A stretch of DNA of 64,000 nt from Apium graveolens (GCF_009905375.1 NC_133649.1:236682201-236746200), one strand, 5' to 3'; shown: positions 10,902-23,144, counted from the stretch's first letter. Made by a program: numbers and translations. The notes: generated by a model from the letters alone, not told the origin.

Positions 10902-13900
10902 TGTAATACCCGGGAAAATTATGTGAATATTATATGTTAAATAAATAAACATTATGTGTTCTATAAATTTAAAGTGATTATTGCCATGATATTAGATGTT
11001 ACAGCTGTTATGTGTGTTTCCGTGCGGGCCAGAAAATTTTTCGATTGAATAATATGTGTTAAAACTGCAATTATATGAATCAGTCTGTAATTTGGACCCG
11101 TATTTAATTACGTCTTCATCAATGTACCTATTCTATCTCGTTTATGTGCAATGGAATGTATTTTAAGCGTATTCGGGGTTTTCTGTCAATTTAAGTATCG
11201 ATTTGTTTTCCAAAAATCAACGGACCGGGACCCCACCGGGACGTCAAACCCCACAAAATCCGTGTTTTTTTTATAAAATTATTCATAACTCAAATACCCA
11301 ATATCTTTGCATTTTTGAATTATTCGCAATTTTTGGGGAATTTTGACATTAATTTTGTATTTTATCGTTTTTAAAATTATTCCCCGTAATTATTATTTTG
11401 GGGCCCTAATTATTATAATTAGGTGTTAAAAACACCCTTAATTTATTTTAGGGTATTAATTTCTGTAATAATATAAATAGCTGATCAGAAACTATTTTAT
11501 TCATTTTATTTTATTAAAATTCAGAAAATAGAAATTAGGCAAGAACAAGTTTGGGGGTGAAATCTTGTTCTTCAACTTCAATCACTGTTTTTGATTGATT
11601 CTGGAAACCAAATCGGTCGTTCTACATATCAAATTGATCCCCGTAACGAGCCCGTTCTATTGATATCAAAATCACGAATCGAGGGTGAGTATTTTATAAA
11701 ATCGATTCTGGGTTCATGTTCTAGAATTTCGTTTTTAAATTGTGATGATTTTCAGTTGATATTGATGTTATAGATAGCTTTAAAACAGTCAAGGGAGTCG
11801 ATTTATATATTTACTTCAATTGTTTAATCCCTGGAATCATATAACCGAGTTCTTGGGTTTTTACATTTTTGTTTTCGATTTATGGATTTATTGTTGATTT
11901 TCTGATGTTTGTAAGATTATGAATAGTTTGGGTGTGGATTTAGCGTCATTTTGATACCAAAATCATCGATTTTGGTTTAGTTTTGAAAAAGTTGGGATTT
12001 TGGGTTGTGGTCGTCGGAATTCAACTGGTTTTTGGCCGGGGAATGATTTTCCGGGATCGATTGGGGTTGGGGATGGTTGAATCATACTCCTGGAGAATCA
12101 CGGAATGTTTTGGTGTTAAAAACATAAGGAAATGTTGATATTTTGATGGTTGTAGGACTCGCCGGAGTTGGCCGGACGTTTGACTGGAATCTGGAATTTT
12201 CCAGAAACCGGCGAAACGCCGGTCACCTTCTTCGTCCTCCGGCGAAAGTCCGTTCCCCAGGGTCGCCGTTCGATCCAGCGAAGAAGAAGACTGTATTCTA
12301 AAATCTATTTTATTACTTTCTTTTTCCTTTTATTTTAAAATTCATTTTCTTGTTTTTTTAAAAATCATTTATTTAATTTCAAAAATCAATTACTTATTAT
12401 TTATAATTCTAAAAATTATTTTATTAATTATTTTAATTTCCTAAAATTATTTCTTTTATTATTTCCAAAAATCTAATTTGATTTAATTATTTATAATTCA
12501 TTTTAGTTAATTATTTATGAATTTAATTAATTGATTAAAAACATTTAATCAATTAGTTTTATTTATAAATAGCTAAATAAATGTAAATTATTTATAATTA
12601 ATTCAAATAATTCCTAAAAATTATTTTTAAACTTTTAAAAATTATATTTTGGTATTTAAAAGTCAATTAATATTATTATTAATTGATTTATTTCCATTTA
12701 TTTCTTATTTTATTCATAATAATTAAATCGTTCGTCCGTTTAATACGAAACGAACGCGTACAGACTCAGAAAATTATTACGCTTTCAATAAAAATACTTT
12801 TAAGTCCAAATTTCATTTGTATTACAATGACATTTGATTTATGTATCAGTTTGAGTCGGTATCTGATCGGTAAATATTATTATTGACCTGATTTTCATTC
12901 TGAACGCACTAAGACATATCTTTTAATGATCTGACTTATGTGTTGCATGAAGTATGTGATTACGTGTTATACGAATGCCATGATTAATTGCTACTTGATA
13001 TGCATGCTATCTGTTTACAGTTTTAAAATGCCATGATTAGTTATAAAATGATCGGGTAGATGTCAAGACGTATAGTTACATCGATTAAGTTGGGTTTTGT
13101 CAATTAAGATAGTCCTTTTGTTTATAGAATCAAGTAGCAAGGAGTGCAGTCAAGTGTTAGACGAAATTAGTAGCCAGCAGCTTTAAGCAGGGTTTTAGTG
13201 AAAGGTTTTCGAGCATACCAGGCAAGTACCCTAACTTCACTTATCGTTCAAGTGACGTTTATTTCGAATCATATTATGCAAGTATTTATATCTTCATTTA
13301 TCGTTCAAGTGATATTGACTCCGAATTTTATTCTTTCAATTTCTCTACTATTCTTAGTTCAGAATAGTTGAATGTTTTTACATTTTGCTACAACTTACTC
13401 TATACAGTGAAGCTTTGAATTGAGATTAGCGAATAACTAATTATTCTGGTTATTTCTCCATTGGTTGTTGAGATAACTCCGAACCATGAGAAATGGGGAG
13501 TTATATGGTTAAGGATGTCATTTGATTCGACTCCTTTGACTGGAAATTGTTTTTATGGGTTGGATGGTTGCGTAAGAGGTCGTGGCGGCGGTCCAGCGTG
13601 AGTTATGTGTTATACAGGATATAACACCTTGCTAGGCCGATATGTGCCTTGGGTACCTTTTGTTTAGTTGGATATGCTTCGGCATATGGGTGTTGCTTCG
13701 CGGCTAATCACCGGCGGCAACACACCGTCGTTCGAGGATTCCAATCCCAAAACAAAATATATATGCAAATGTTGTTTATTATCAAATATATATCAGTTTT
13801 GATATTGTTCAAGTATTGTGGTTTGGTTTAGTTCATCAGATATATTGTTGTTGTTGTTCCAAATCATAAGCTATTTACTGTTAGCTGAGTATTTCTTTCG

Positions 13901-14257
13901 CTCATAATTGTTTCATATCCTGATTCTTTCAGCTAGGCCAGGGCAAGCTTAAATTCCAGGTCTGACCAGAAGTTGTGTGCTTGTAGATAGTTTGGTGTGT
14001 TCTCCAGGTAGGCAGTTTGGGACGCTTAACTAGTCTAGAGGTTTGTAATAAAATTTGAATAAGTTGTAAAACTAATTAGACTTATGGTTTGTAATAACAG
14101 TTGGTTTGTATTAGTGCATGTTCCACACTATAACTTATGATCGATCCAGTTGCATGCAAGGGGTCATATTTATTATATTATTCCTCTGTGATTATTTTAT
14201 TGTGGTTTATTGGCTAGTGACCCTCAAATCTAGACCCCGGGTTTGGAGGGTGTCACA
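10902..14257. mobile_element. Solo LTR, 3.36 kb, inserted in env-like region of element 1
   Basis: It begins TGTAATACCCGGG and ends GGAGGGTGTCACA. It is flanked by a perfect 5-bp repeat GAGAT (10,897-10,901 and 14,258-14,262), and the env-like reading resumes directly after. No PBS, PPT or coding sequence occurs inside, so it is what remains after recombination between two LTRs. Size, the TGTAAxACCC start and the GTGTCACA end resemble large Ty3/gypsy LTRs, but the family is my inference. It contains an AT-rich core (12,300-12,720), a GC-rich stretch (12,150-12,290) and the passage GGTTGCGTAAGAGG (13,565), which also occurs in the solo LTR at 38,747. Confidence 0.85.
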
Positions 14258-14262
14258 GAGAT

Positions 14263-15720
14263 GAATCAGAAGATGAGGCACAGGTTCAAACATCAGAACC
14301 TATTGTAAAAGCAACTGAGGAAGTGTTTCCTCAGAAAACAAAGAAAACTGGGAGTTCTAGGCCCCTCAAAAGGCTTCTAAAGATAAATTCTGATGACAAA
14401 GCTCCCAAAGTCTCTCCACCCTTGAAGAGATGGAAGAAACAAAGAGATAACAGGGACACAGTTGAGTCAGATTCAGAGGATGTGGAAGCAGCAGCTAAGG
14501 AAGGGGATCAGGAATCTATGATCTCAAAAGAGCCAATTGTAATTGAATCCCTTCCATCTATACAACCAGAATTTGCTGAAGCCACTGAATCTACACCTCC
14601 ACTGTCACCAATTCAAGCTATAGAAACTACTCAAGACAGAGTGCCTACACCTCCTGTGTCTCCTATCATTGAACCAGTACATGCTGAAGACCCAGGTACA
14701 AGTGCTGAAATAGATATTCACAACTTGAATATGCCTGAGGTTCTGTACTTGGAAGCTCCAACCATTCTTCAACATACTCCACCAACAACACCAATTTTGG
14801 ATGCTGATTTTAATGCAGATATTCCAACAACACCTCTTTTGAATCTAGATGATGAAGATCAGATATTAGGTGAGCATCAGAATTTGGATGTTGATCAGAA
14901 CTTAGAGGATGCTTTTGAAACCTCTATAGCCTCACACACTATCATTTTATCAGAGGAATCTGATTCTACAGGCTCTGTAAGTTCTGATGCTGCAAATGCT
15001 GAAAATACTGTTGAAGCTGCTACAAATCTAAATGCTGATACAGCTGGTCCTTCAGGACATGCACCTCAACAAGTTCTAGGAAAAGCTGATCTAATCAAGA
15101 ACTTTGTTAGAGAGGATGCACCAGTACCTTGGAGTGAAACTCCAAGAGGAAATGAGTGGACCAAGGAATGGAACAAAGTTGATTTTGTTCCTACTGCAAA
15201 TATTCTTGCTGAGCACCTGGCTAAAGCTAATGAGATGCTGGTAAATGATGATTTCAAAGCACAGCTCAGAGTTACTGCATTGAGTACAAGGTACCTTTAA
15301 GGTCAACACTCAGTTACTCAAGCCAAGGTGAACAAAATTCAAGAAACCCGGATTCAGCAAGACATGAATGTTAAACTGGATAAGAACAGGTTTTTCAAGC
15401 CTACCTTTAATAGAGTTGAGGCTATTGAGAAAGCTCAGGAGAAACAGCAAGCTCAAATTGCTGAAGTACTAAAGAATCAAGCTTCTCAACAAGTTCAACT
15501 ATATGAAATCCAATCTTCAGTGGAATTACTTCTCTCTCTCCTATTACCTGATGATGCCAAAAAGGGGGAGAAAGTGATTAAGTCCAAATGCTCTACTGAT
15601 TTAGCACTGAAGAAAAAGGATGATGGAAATGATGACCAGGGAAACTCTGAAAGGGGTAGAGGTCATGGTCAAGGCAAAGGCTCTTCATCTTCATCTAGGA
15701 AAGCAGGAACTTCTACATAG
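14263..15720 (+). pseudogene. Env-like ORF of element 1, middle part
   Basis: One frame runs from about 14,263 through 15,300 (TAA) and on from 15,301 to 15,720 (TAG). The first half is acidic and Pro/Thr-rich with repeated PPxSPI segments and Asp/Asn runs; a basic KRLLKIN-like stretch lies near 14,370. The second half (15,330-15,560) is Gln/Glu-rich with heptad-like spacing, likely a coiled coil, and ends in a Gly/Arg/Ser tail. A comparable Gln-rich coiled coil lies in D near 44,000-44,700, supporting the same protein. Confidence 0.6.
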
Positions 15721-17376
15721 AGATCAAGCTCTGATGTTGATAGAAGAATAAGTTTTGATAAGCAAGTTCTGACTAAGCCTGATGCTCTGATACAGGGTGA
15801 AAGTCAAGAATCACAGAAGTTTATGCAGACATTGAAGCTTAAGGGGAAGGAAACAACAGTCTACTATCAAGACCCCAAGTTACAGAAGCTGGATGAAGAA
15901 ATTTCAAAAAGACTATTTCTCAAAGACAATCCAAGAATGGACTTTGAAAGTCTGAAGAAAGAAGAAGCCAGACTTAAAGCAGAAAATGTCAAGTCAAAGT
16001 CAAAAGCTCAAGTCATTGCAAAGAAACCTCCAAAGCCTAAGGGCATTGTGATTAAAGAGAAGACAAACTCTGAGGCAACCAAATTTGAATCCAAAGCCAA
16101 ATCACAAGTAGAGGTAGATCCAAGGTTCAAGGGCAAAGCTAAAGTTGATGATTCTATAAAAATCTATCTGCCAATTATAGATCTAGAAGCAAAGGATGAT
16201 GAAGATACTAGTCTGATTTTGAAGAAGAAGAAGGATATTCAAACAACCTCTGACAGAGCTCATGTTGTTCAAGATCAGGACTTAGTAAATTCTGATATTA
16301 CAATGAAGCAAGCAACCTCTGACAGAGCTCAAGTTGTCTTGTTATCAGAAGATAAAGGAAAGGAAACCTCTGACATTGCTCCTGTTAAACCTTCAAAAAT
16401 TCTACTACCTGGGTTTACTAAAGCTCAACAATCTACTCAACTTTTGAAGACTACATCAAGTGGTTTTGAAGCAAGAGTTATTAGAGGGAAGGAAGCTAGA
16501 GACAAATCAGGATTGGGTAGTTCTAAAGAAAAGAGAGTAAATAATACTACCTCTGATCCAACCTCTTTGAGTGAACCAGGAGTAGGAACAACTCCTGAAA
16601 TATTGAATCAGCTAGAGTCTATACAAATGGTCTACCACTCTATGTTAAAGAAGATATCATGTTATATTTTATGATAGATGGGAGGGTATTCCATATAAGA
16701 AAGGATGTTATTCGTTTGAAGTACTTTGAAGAATTGCAACATGTGTTATTTCTACTTCAAGTGAAGAATAGATCATTAGATGGTGCTACCAGATACATAA
16801 GGTCTAATATTGAAAGACAGAAGAAATTATACTCTGTAAAGTCTGACAGACCATACTATCCTAAGTACAGAGCTCACAATGGTGATATTGTTGAGATGAA
16901 GCCTAATACTGCCAAAATCACTACATTTCTTGGTATTAAGGGACTTGAATTCAATCTAGAGTCTGATAAAGCCTATGTCATCAGACTGGATCAGGAGATA
17001 AGGAAAGCAAAAATAAATGATCTCAGGGCTGCTATCTTTCAGGCAGGTGAAGATACAGTTGAACTTAAAGATGCAAAAAGGAGGATGCATAATGAACTTG
17101 AATATGCTGAGAGAACTCTTTTGAAGAACAATCTCAGAACAACTCCTAACATTAAAGAGATCACACACTGAAGCCAAGTCAAGAACTACAGCTGATAAAT
17201 TTTGAAGGATATATAGGTTGAAGCTGATATCAGACTTTAAGGATGGTAAAAGCTACAAGGACTGTGAGTTGTAGTTACTTAGTCAAATTCCCATATGCAT
17301 TTGTACTTAATGTTTTTGACATCATCAAATATCTATTAAACTTGTATATTATGCTAATTTACAAGTTGGGGGAGAT
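15721..17376 (+). pseudogene. Env-like ORF of element 1, C-terminal part, and polypurine tract
   Basis: From 15,823 to 16,674 a Lys-rich frame continues in phase with the preceding block. A frameshift near 16,660 switches to the frame 16,659-17,171. That last piece has DGRVFHIRKDVIRLKYFEEL, YPKYRAHNG and a charged helix near the end, similar in composition to the C-terminal piece of other env-like ORFs but not to the one at 2-652. A 200-bp untranslated tail ends with the purine tract TTGGGGGAGAT (17,366-17,376) at the 3' LTR edge. Confidence 0.6.
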
Positions 17377-17990
17377 TGTTAGATATATTTGTGATATCAT
17401 GTCTAATAGTGATTTGTGTTTAGTTTTCAGATCTTAACTAACAGGACAAATCAGGACTTAACTGGAAATCAGTACTTATACTGAAGTCAGAACTTAAGAT
17501 ATCGGAACTTAAGTTATCAGAATTTAAGATATCAGAAGATATTTATCAGGAGATAATATCAGGACTTAAGAAGACTTTCAGATAAGGAAGGTGACTGATT
17601 GAAAGGAAAGAAGATCAAGACTAAAATAAGAAGAGATATGCATGTAGAAGAATTCTATGAAGAATAGAATACTTGGAGGAAAAGATAACTAGTTGATATA
17701 TTTTAGGATGCAGACTTATATTCGATATCAATTAGAAGATTATCTTGTAACTGTGTGTCTATATAAACACAGCATAGGATTTACACTATATATGTTATCT
17801 TAATCGAGAATATTATTCATAGTAACCCTAGCAGCTCTCGTGATATATGTTCATCACTAAGAGAGAACGGTTCCATTGTAATATTGTTTCATTAATAAGA
17901 TTATTTTGTGTTTCATACTTGTGTTCTTAATTCGATTTGATTGTAGTATATACTGTATTCAACCCCTTCTACAGTGTGTGTGACCTAACA
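17377..17990 (+). repeat. 3' LTR of element 1
   Basis: 614 bp, same ends as the 5' LTR. By-eye comparison gives about 23 substitutions and one missing C in the CCCCC tract. It is followed by the right TSD copy TGGTT at 17,991-17,995. Confidence 0.93.
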
Positions 17991-17995
17991 TGGTT

Positions 17996-18370
17996 GACTC
18001 ACAATTGATAATGTTGTTGTACATGACATTATCAAGAAATTCAATAAAAATGAGTTGCAAGCTACTGTCAAGTGAAACTTTCTCCTTTTTTGGTTCAGTG
18101 TATGTAGATGGATCTTTAGGAGTAAAGTGATCAGGAATGATCATAACACCTTATGTTGCTTCAGGTACCCTCACCATAGGAATGATGAATCCACGCTTGA
18201 GAATTTCAAGATATGGTGGATGAGCCATCCTGATGAACAACATCATTTTCTTCTTTCATAAAATGTATTTCACTTTGTCAAAGACATGAATCTTGATACT
18301 TCGAAGTTTCTGTGTGTTCATACTTCCAAGATCTAATTCGTTTACTTTCAGATGTTGCTCTGATACCACT
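17996..18370 (-). pseudogene. Gag N-terminus and leader of Sirevirus element B
   Basis: The minus-strand ATG is at 18,321-18,319 (MNTQK-like start), then PKDPSTY...VSLDSSLQLIFIEFLDNVMYNNIINC at 18,130-18,010, nearly the same as the D gag near 62,200-62,100. The primer site TGGTATCAGAGC lies on the minus strand at 18,368-18,357, next to the LTR. The gag is cut by element 1 and resumes at 2312 going down. The copy contains stops and cannot be functional. Confidence 0.8.
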
Positions 18371-19943
18371 TGTTAGGTATGCAGTGCAACACATGGTGAG
18401 TGAATGTATTTTCTTAATTTTCTTGATTTTTACTATCTTGGAAATCAAGTTGTGTTTAGGGTATGGAACTCAAACAACTAGATATAAATTGGTAGTGATA
18501 AATAACTGAATATAAAAGACACACGCAATTATCAAAACTCACTTGATTTATATTAAATCAAATTAGTTGTGCTACAAAGTTGTGTTCTTGAATAATAAGA
18601 ACTCAGCTCCTTTTCTTGAGAGATTACAAAATTTATCTATTTTTGTTACATATTAAGTGATTTATACTATATTATAATAACCAGAATGGGGTATAATTTG
18701 GTTCAACGGTTATTCCCTAATTTTGGTTATTAAGAAAATAAATAAATAGTGTTATATATCCGCTAAACTTCTAAATAATTAAACTACTACACACATAATC
18801 TACTTATTCTACTAAACTACCACCACAGCTCTTTCTATTATTAAAAAAAAAAATATTAGTGTTATATATCCGCTAAACTACTAAATAGTTAAACCACTAG
18901 ATATAGTATAGTTATCCTACTAAACTATGACCACAGGTTATCCTATTTTTTTAATTAATTATTATTATATATTTATATAAATAATTTTAAAATTATAATA
19001 TGACGGGATAAATAAAATATTTATATATTAACGAAAACCCGTGCATCACATGAGATTTAAGCTAGTATATTTAATAGATCAACATGCACAACTTACAAAG
19101 ATTACACTAAAATGGACTAACACATCTTCTAAAGTCTATTTGTCTGTTTTCATTTTAAGTGCAGCATATTTGCATGTAATCTTCCAGGTCTGTGACTCTC
19201 CTTTGTCCAGTTCATCTTGACTCTAGATCTTGCACTCTTCAAACTACATTTTTAGACTTTCCATTTCAGTTTGTTGAATGATAATCTTGAATCTTCAATT
19301 TGGTTTTATTCTGTAAATTTAAGCTGTTATCGAGATCTTCATTAATGTGTAGATATGTTTCATGTCAATTTGTAAAAATGACTTATCGATATCCCCAGCT
19401 CTCTATATTCAATTTGTCTTGTCGACATCTCCACTTCTATATATGCAGTTTTGACTTGTCGACATTTGCACTTCTTTACATGCAGTTTTGACTTGTCGAC
19501 ATCTTCACTTCTCTACATGCCTTGGACTTCTCTAGAAGTAGAATGACATCTGTACAAGGAGAATAACTTCTCTACAAGTAAAATGACATCTCTACAAGTA
19601 AAGTGACTTCTCTACAAGTTATTCTGACTTCTCAATAGACATCTTGGTACATCTTGAACTGTAACTTGTCGATATGTGACTTAGAACATTTTTCCAAAAA
19701 TAACATTATTCAATTTCAAACTTCTACACTTCTCTCTGTGGCATGATCAGGCTTGATCTTCTTTCAGAGTTTATTCCTTAACTTGATGGTTGTTCATAGA
19801 AAAATCTCTCAGTCTAATCCTTTTAACATTTTTACAGACTCAAGAGATACAATTATAAAATGCAAAGTGATTATTATATAACTAAATTTTAGGGTTGTCA
19901 AAATGACTTAGTCTTATTATGTAGAGGCATGTCTTGCACAACA
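18371..19943 (-). repeat. 5' LTR of element B (minus strand), with a Helitron inside
   Basis: On the minus strand it runs from TGTTGTGCAAGACATGCC (19,943) to CCTAACA (18,371), with the PBS immediately beyond. Length is 1573 bp including a 405-bp Helitron (18,661-19,065). The repeats CTTGTCGACATCTC and 'gacttctctacaag' lie at 19,380-19,690, the same motif class as in the D and A LTRs. No partner LTR or TSD is found because the other end of B was lost at the 1464 junction. Confidence 0.8.
18661..19065 (+). mobile_element. Short non-autonomous Helitron
   Basis: The 5' end TTTATACTATATTATAATAACC (TC changed to TT) follows an A. The 3' end is a decayed hairpin CCCGTGCATCACATGAG, 7 bp, then CTAG followed by T. 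Insertion between A and T and the CTRR end are Helitron hallmarks. The inverted relative at 21,698-22,122 has the same ends and the same internal 'gttatatatccgctaaac' repeats. It has no coding capacity. Confidence 0.75.
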
Positions 19944-21194
19944 CCATTAGCTATTAAGAGAGTTCAAAATTCTAATGCAAAATCTTGTCCTAACACAGCA
20001 GCAAATCCTGATACTAATGTTAATGAAGGTAAGGAATGTTCTGATGCTATAAAGGTGATGGTGCTTATTGTAGTAGTGGATTCTCACTAGTTAGAAATTG
20101 ACGAAGAAGAAAAGAAAAAGAGGAAGTTGTTAGAAGTTGATAGAGGAAATGCTTATTATCTGGATAGAATAGTTGAGTTAATGAAAAGATGTGGCTTAAT
20201 GTAAAAAGAAAAATGTTCAATATGGAGAAAATCTATGTCACCATCAAAGAGAAAGACAAGAAGTGGAAAAAAGATTGACACAATATGTTGTTCTTGTAGA
20301 ATCAACTTTGTTTCTGGAGGCTTCATGTCTAACTTGCCAACAAATGGAGAAACTCAATTTACAAAAGAGGCTAGTTAGGCTGAATGTTATAAACTTTTGA
20401 GACATATACAATCTATGACTAGAGAAGGAATTGGTCATAATGAAGCTGTATTCTCAAATTCAAGACTCCTTGATACTCACTCTTTGACCGACAAAACTAA
20501 TAAAGATGTCAGTGTAGCACATATGAACAAGTTTGAAACTGTTAAAGTGTCATAATACTTTTGAGGTACTGGAGTCAAAGAGAAGATGTTGTACTTTTTG
20601 AATAGTACTTTTTGAACAGTAGAGAAGTAAAGGTACTCTCCTAACATGAATTTTTAATAAAATCAACCAAAGAATTAAAGTATGTTCATTATTTTTTTAG
20701 AGTTCAAAATTATTAAAAGAAAAATTCTGGATAAGGAAAGCAAGTATGGTGATAACTACAAGCCTTTGTACTTAAATTTTAAAAGTGAGGGGATGAAATG
20801 TAAAGAATCGTACTGCTTTCTTTGAAGTGTTTCAAAACAGAAGAAAGCTATCCTTTAGTCCCGACAAGATCAAGGTCAGTTACATTTTACTTGATGATCT
20901 GCAAATTGTGAGAGAAACTTAATTCATAATATAAAAGCAGTCATTTGTCAGTTGGATGATTGAGACTGAAGAATGTAGAAAGTTGAAGACAGAATTTTTG
21001 CAGATTCTTGAAAGAAAGGAACAAGACAGATTGGCTAATTTCTTGAATATGCATCAGTTTTTACCATGAGATTAATAGAGACACATTATTGATGTTCAAT
21101 TTTTAATATTTCCTTATACAGTTTGTTATATAGTTTTGGCATTATTGACTTAGAAATTTTTGCTTTATTTCATAAAAGATAAATTGGATGAGAT
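19944..21194 (+). pseudogene. Decayed env-like / 3' region of a plus-strand Sirevirus-like element
   Basis: Short readable pieces on the plus strand (for example NSNAKSCPNTAANPDTNVNEG near 19,960 and EEEKKRKLLEVDRGNAYYLDRIVEL near 20,110) have the Asn/Asp and charged composition of env-like ORFs in this window. They are separated by many stops. It runs to the sequence AAATTGGATGAGAT (21,181-21,194), which resembles a weak PPT before a TGTTGA LTR-like start. The assignment rests on composition and position only. Confidence 0.45.
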
Positions 21195-21684
21195 TGTTGA
21201 AAATACTGACTCAATGATGGTCAGGATTGAACTGAAACGGGTCATGATTTAACAATGAATGTCATATTGTCAGAAGATGAAAATAGTTAGGATTTGATGG
21301 CATATCAGTATTTGCTGATATATACTGTTTCACGAAAATAGGAAAAATTGATATGTCGGTTGTTTAAAAGGATCATGGCTATCGGTTAAGATATGTACAC
21401 AAATTTATTTATAGTTGATATGATTTATCCTGTAATTCAAAGAGAAGCGCCCAGCCATTGGAAAAAAATTAGCTACTTAAAAGAAGATCAAGAAAATGTT
21501 GCTTGAAGTTACCATGACTCGTTAGCTACTTAAAAGAAGATCACTAAAATGTTGCTTGAAGTTACCATGACTCGTATTGATGAAAATGTTACTTCTCATT
21601 AAATCGAACAAAAAGCGGCCGAATTGGCCTATTTCTTGCGTGTACCGATTGAAAGTTGACCAAAGTGTCATTTATAACCTAACA
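21195..21684 (+). repeat. Putative LTR of the decayed plus-strand element
   Basis: The stretch starts TGTTGAAAATACTGAC after a PPT-like run and ends CCTAACA, the same terminal heptamer as the element 1 and B LTRs. It contains a partly duplicated unit 'agctacttaaaagaagatca' (21,470 and 21,524). No second copy or TSD is available, so the boundaries are tentative. Confidence 0.4.
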
Positions 21685-21697
21685 GCACTTAAAAATG

Positions 21698-22122
21698 CTA
21701 GCATAAATCCCGTGCGATGCACGAGTTCCCATTAATATTTTAAATTTTTATTTATCCAGTTATATTATATTTTTAAAATATTTATATAAATATATAATGA
21801 TTATAAATTTATAATAAAAATAATAGAATAACATGTGGTCGTAATTTAGTAGAATAAATAGACTATTTTTAATAGTTTAACAATTTAGTAGTTTAGCAGA
21901 TATATAACACTATTATTCATATCTTTTAATAATATGATAAGTTGTATTCGTAGTTTAGTAGGATAAGTATACTATATTTAGTAGTCGTTTAATAATTTAG
22001 TAGTTTATTAGATATATAACACTATTTATCTATTTTTGTAATAATCAAAATTAGGGAATTATCGTTGAATCAAACCGTTAAACCAAATTATCTCTATTCC
22101 GGCTATTATAGTATAGTATAGA
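21698..22122 (-). mobile_element. Short non-autonomous Helitron
   Basis: On the minus strand it starts TCTATACTATACTATAATAGCC after an A (22,122) and ends with hairpin CTCGTGCATCGCACGGG, 7 bp, CTAG (21,698). It holds two copies of 'gttatatatctgctaaactac' separated by about 100 bp. It is a 425-bp relative of the copy at 18,661 in opposite orientation. The base after CTAG is C, not the usual T. Confidence 0.78.
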
Positions 22123-22847
22123 TCAGGATTTCCTGAGAAATTTTGTAACCTTTTTTATATAATTAGTAAAAACTGTATTAATTATCATACTTATCTTTTT
22201 CAGTTCGAATATACAATTATATTCTACCCCATTCTACAATAATAAAATACCACTTAATACAGTAAATAACAATTACAAAAGTTTAAGATTAATAAATAAG
22301 AGCCGTTAAATATAATATCAAAAGTATTTTTTTTTTTTTGCATCGAATTTCATGCGCTCCTTTTTGAGATTTTCCTTTTACAAGAACTATATCAGAAGCA
22401 GCCGTAAAAGTAAATCAGCAAAACAATCAACATATGCTAAAATTCAAATAATCAAATTCACCTGCATGCATGCTTGAAATAGCTCTCTACCAATTATGGT
22501 ACCGTTTATTATTTCATTCGATATCTAAACTACGATCAAGGCAAAATATATAAATTAATATGTATATATATAAATAAATAAATAATTTGGATAAAATCTG
22601 ATCTGACGCGACCTGTCTGGCCCATAAACCTAAAATGAGCCTTATATTTAAAGCTGTCTGCCCCATTTTTAAAAAAGTCCTATTAAATCCGTTTATAAAA
22701 ATACCGAAATTTTTAATATTCAAATAAAACCCGGACTAATATACTTTTTCCATATTATTTTTTTGCTAATCGGCTTTTTGCATTTTTTGTTTTTTGCTAA
22801 TCGGCTTTTTGCATGTTTACAGGTAAGGTAAAGGTAAGGAGCAAGAG
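22123..22847. other. AT-rich intergenic DNA with a small tandem duplication
   Basis: No coding signal. A unit 'tttttgctaatcggctttttgcat' is duplicated in tandem (about 22,757-22,815). The final GGAGCAAGAG (22,838-22,847) is the left target duplication of the MITE that follows. Confidence 0.6.
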
Positions 22848-23144
22848 AAAAAATGACAAAAGTAGCCAATTTTTGAAAAAATTTAACAAAAATAGTCATT
22901 CCGAAAAAAGTGGTCAAATTTAGCCGATTGAATAATCGGTTGGGTATACCAATTTGTATAAGATACTCTACTGGTAGTTGGGTATTTCATATATGGATAC
23001 TTCACTGGCAGTTAGGTATTTCGTATAAAATGAATACTCCACTGACACAGTTAGGTATCTCGTCAGCTAAAGTTGGCCAACTTTTTAGAAATTGGTCATT
23101 TTTGTTAATTTTGTGTAAAAATAGGATAAATTTGTCATTTACCC
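22848..23144. mobile_element. Mutator-type MITE (non-autonomous MULE)
   Basis: The ends are long imperfect inverted repeats: left AAAAAATGACAAAAGTAGCC, right (complement) GGGTAAATGACAAATTTATCC, with similarity over roughly 70 bp including 'ttaacaaaaatgacc'. The flanks GGAGCAAGAG and GGAGCAAAGAG form a 10-11 bp target duplication, typical of Mutator transposition. The interior has three degenerate copies of 'actccactggcagttaggtatttcgt' (22,960-23,060). No transposase. Confidence 0.72.

Larger units (their letters stand above)
2313..17990 (+). mobile_element. Element 1: complete Sirevirus-type Ty1/copia retrotransposon
   Basis: LTRs of 615 and 614 bp (TGTTAGAT...CCTAACA) bound 15.7 kb, of which 3.36 kb is a later solo LTR. 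The flanking 5-bp direct repeat TGGTT (2308-2312 and 17,991-17,995) is perfect. Order inside: PBS complementary to initiator tRNA-Met, gag with three CCHC knuckles, protease, integrase, RT and RNase H, a 1.5-kb gap, an env-like region, then a PPT. This is the copia order (integrase before RT) plus the third ORF and large size typical of Sireviruses (SIRE/Maximus lineage). By eye the two LTRs differ at about 23 positions and one indel, about 96% identity. Every coding block now has stops, so the copy is non-autonomous. Confidence 0.93.

Noticed and set aside
11591..13831. Several 60-67-codon frames in the large solo LTR
   Set aside because: Short, no homology, inside a sequence bounded by LTR ends and TSD.
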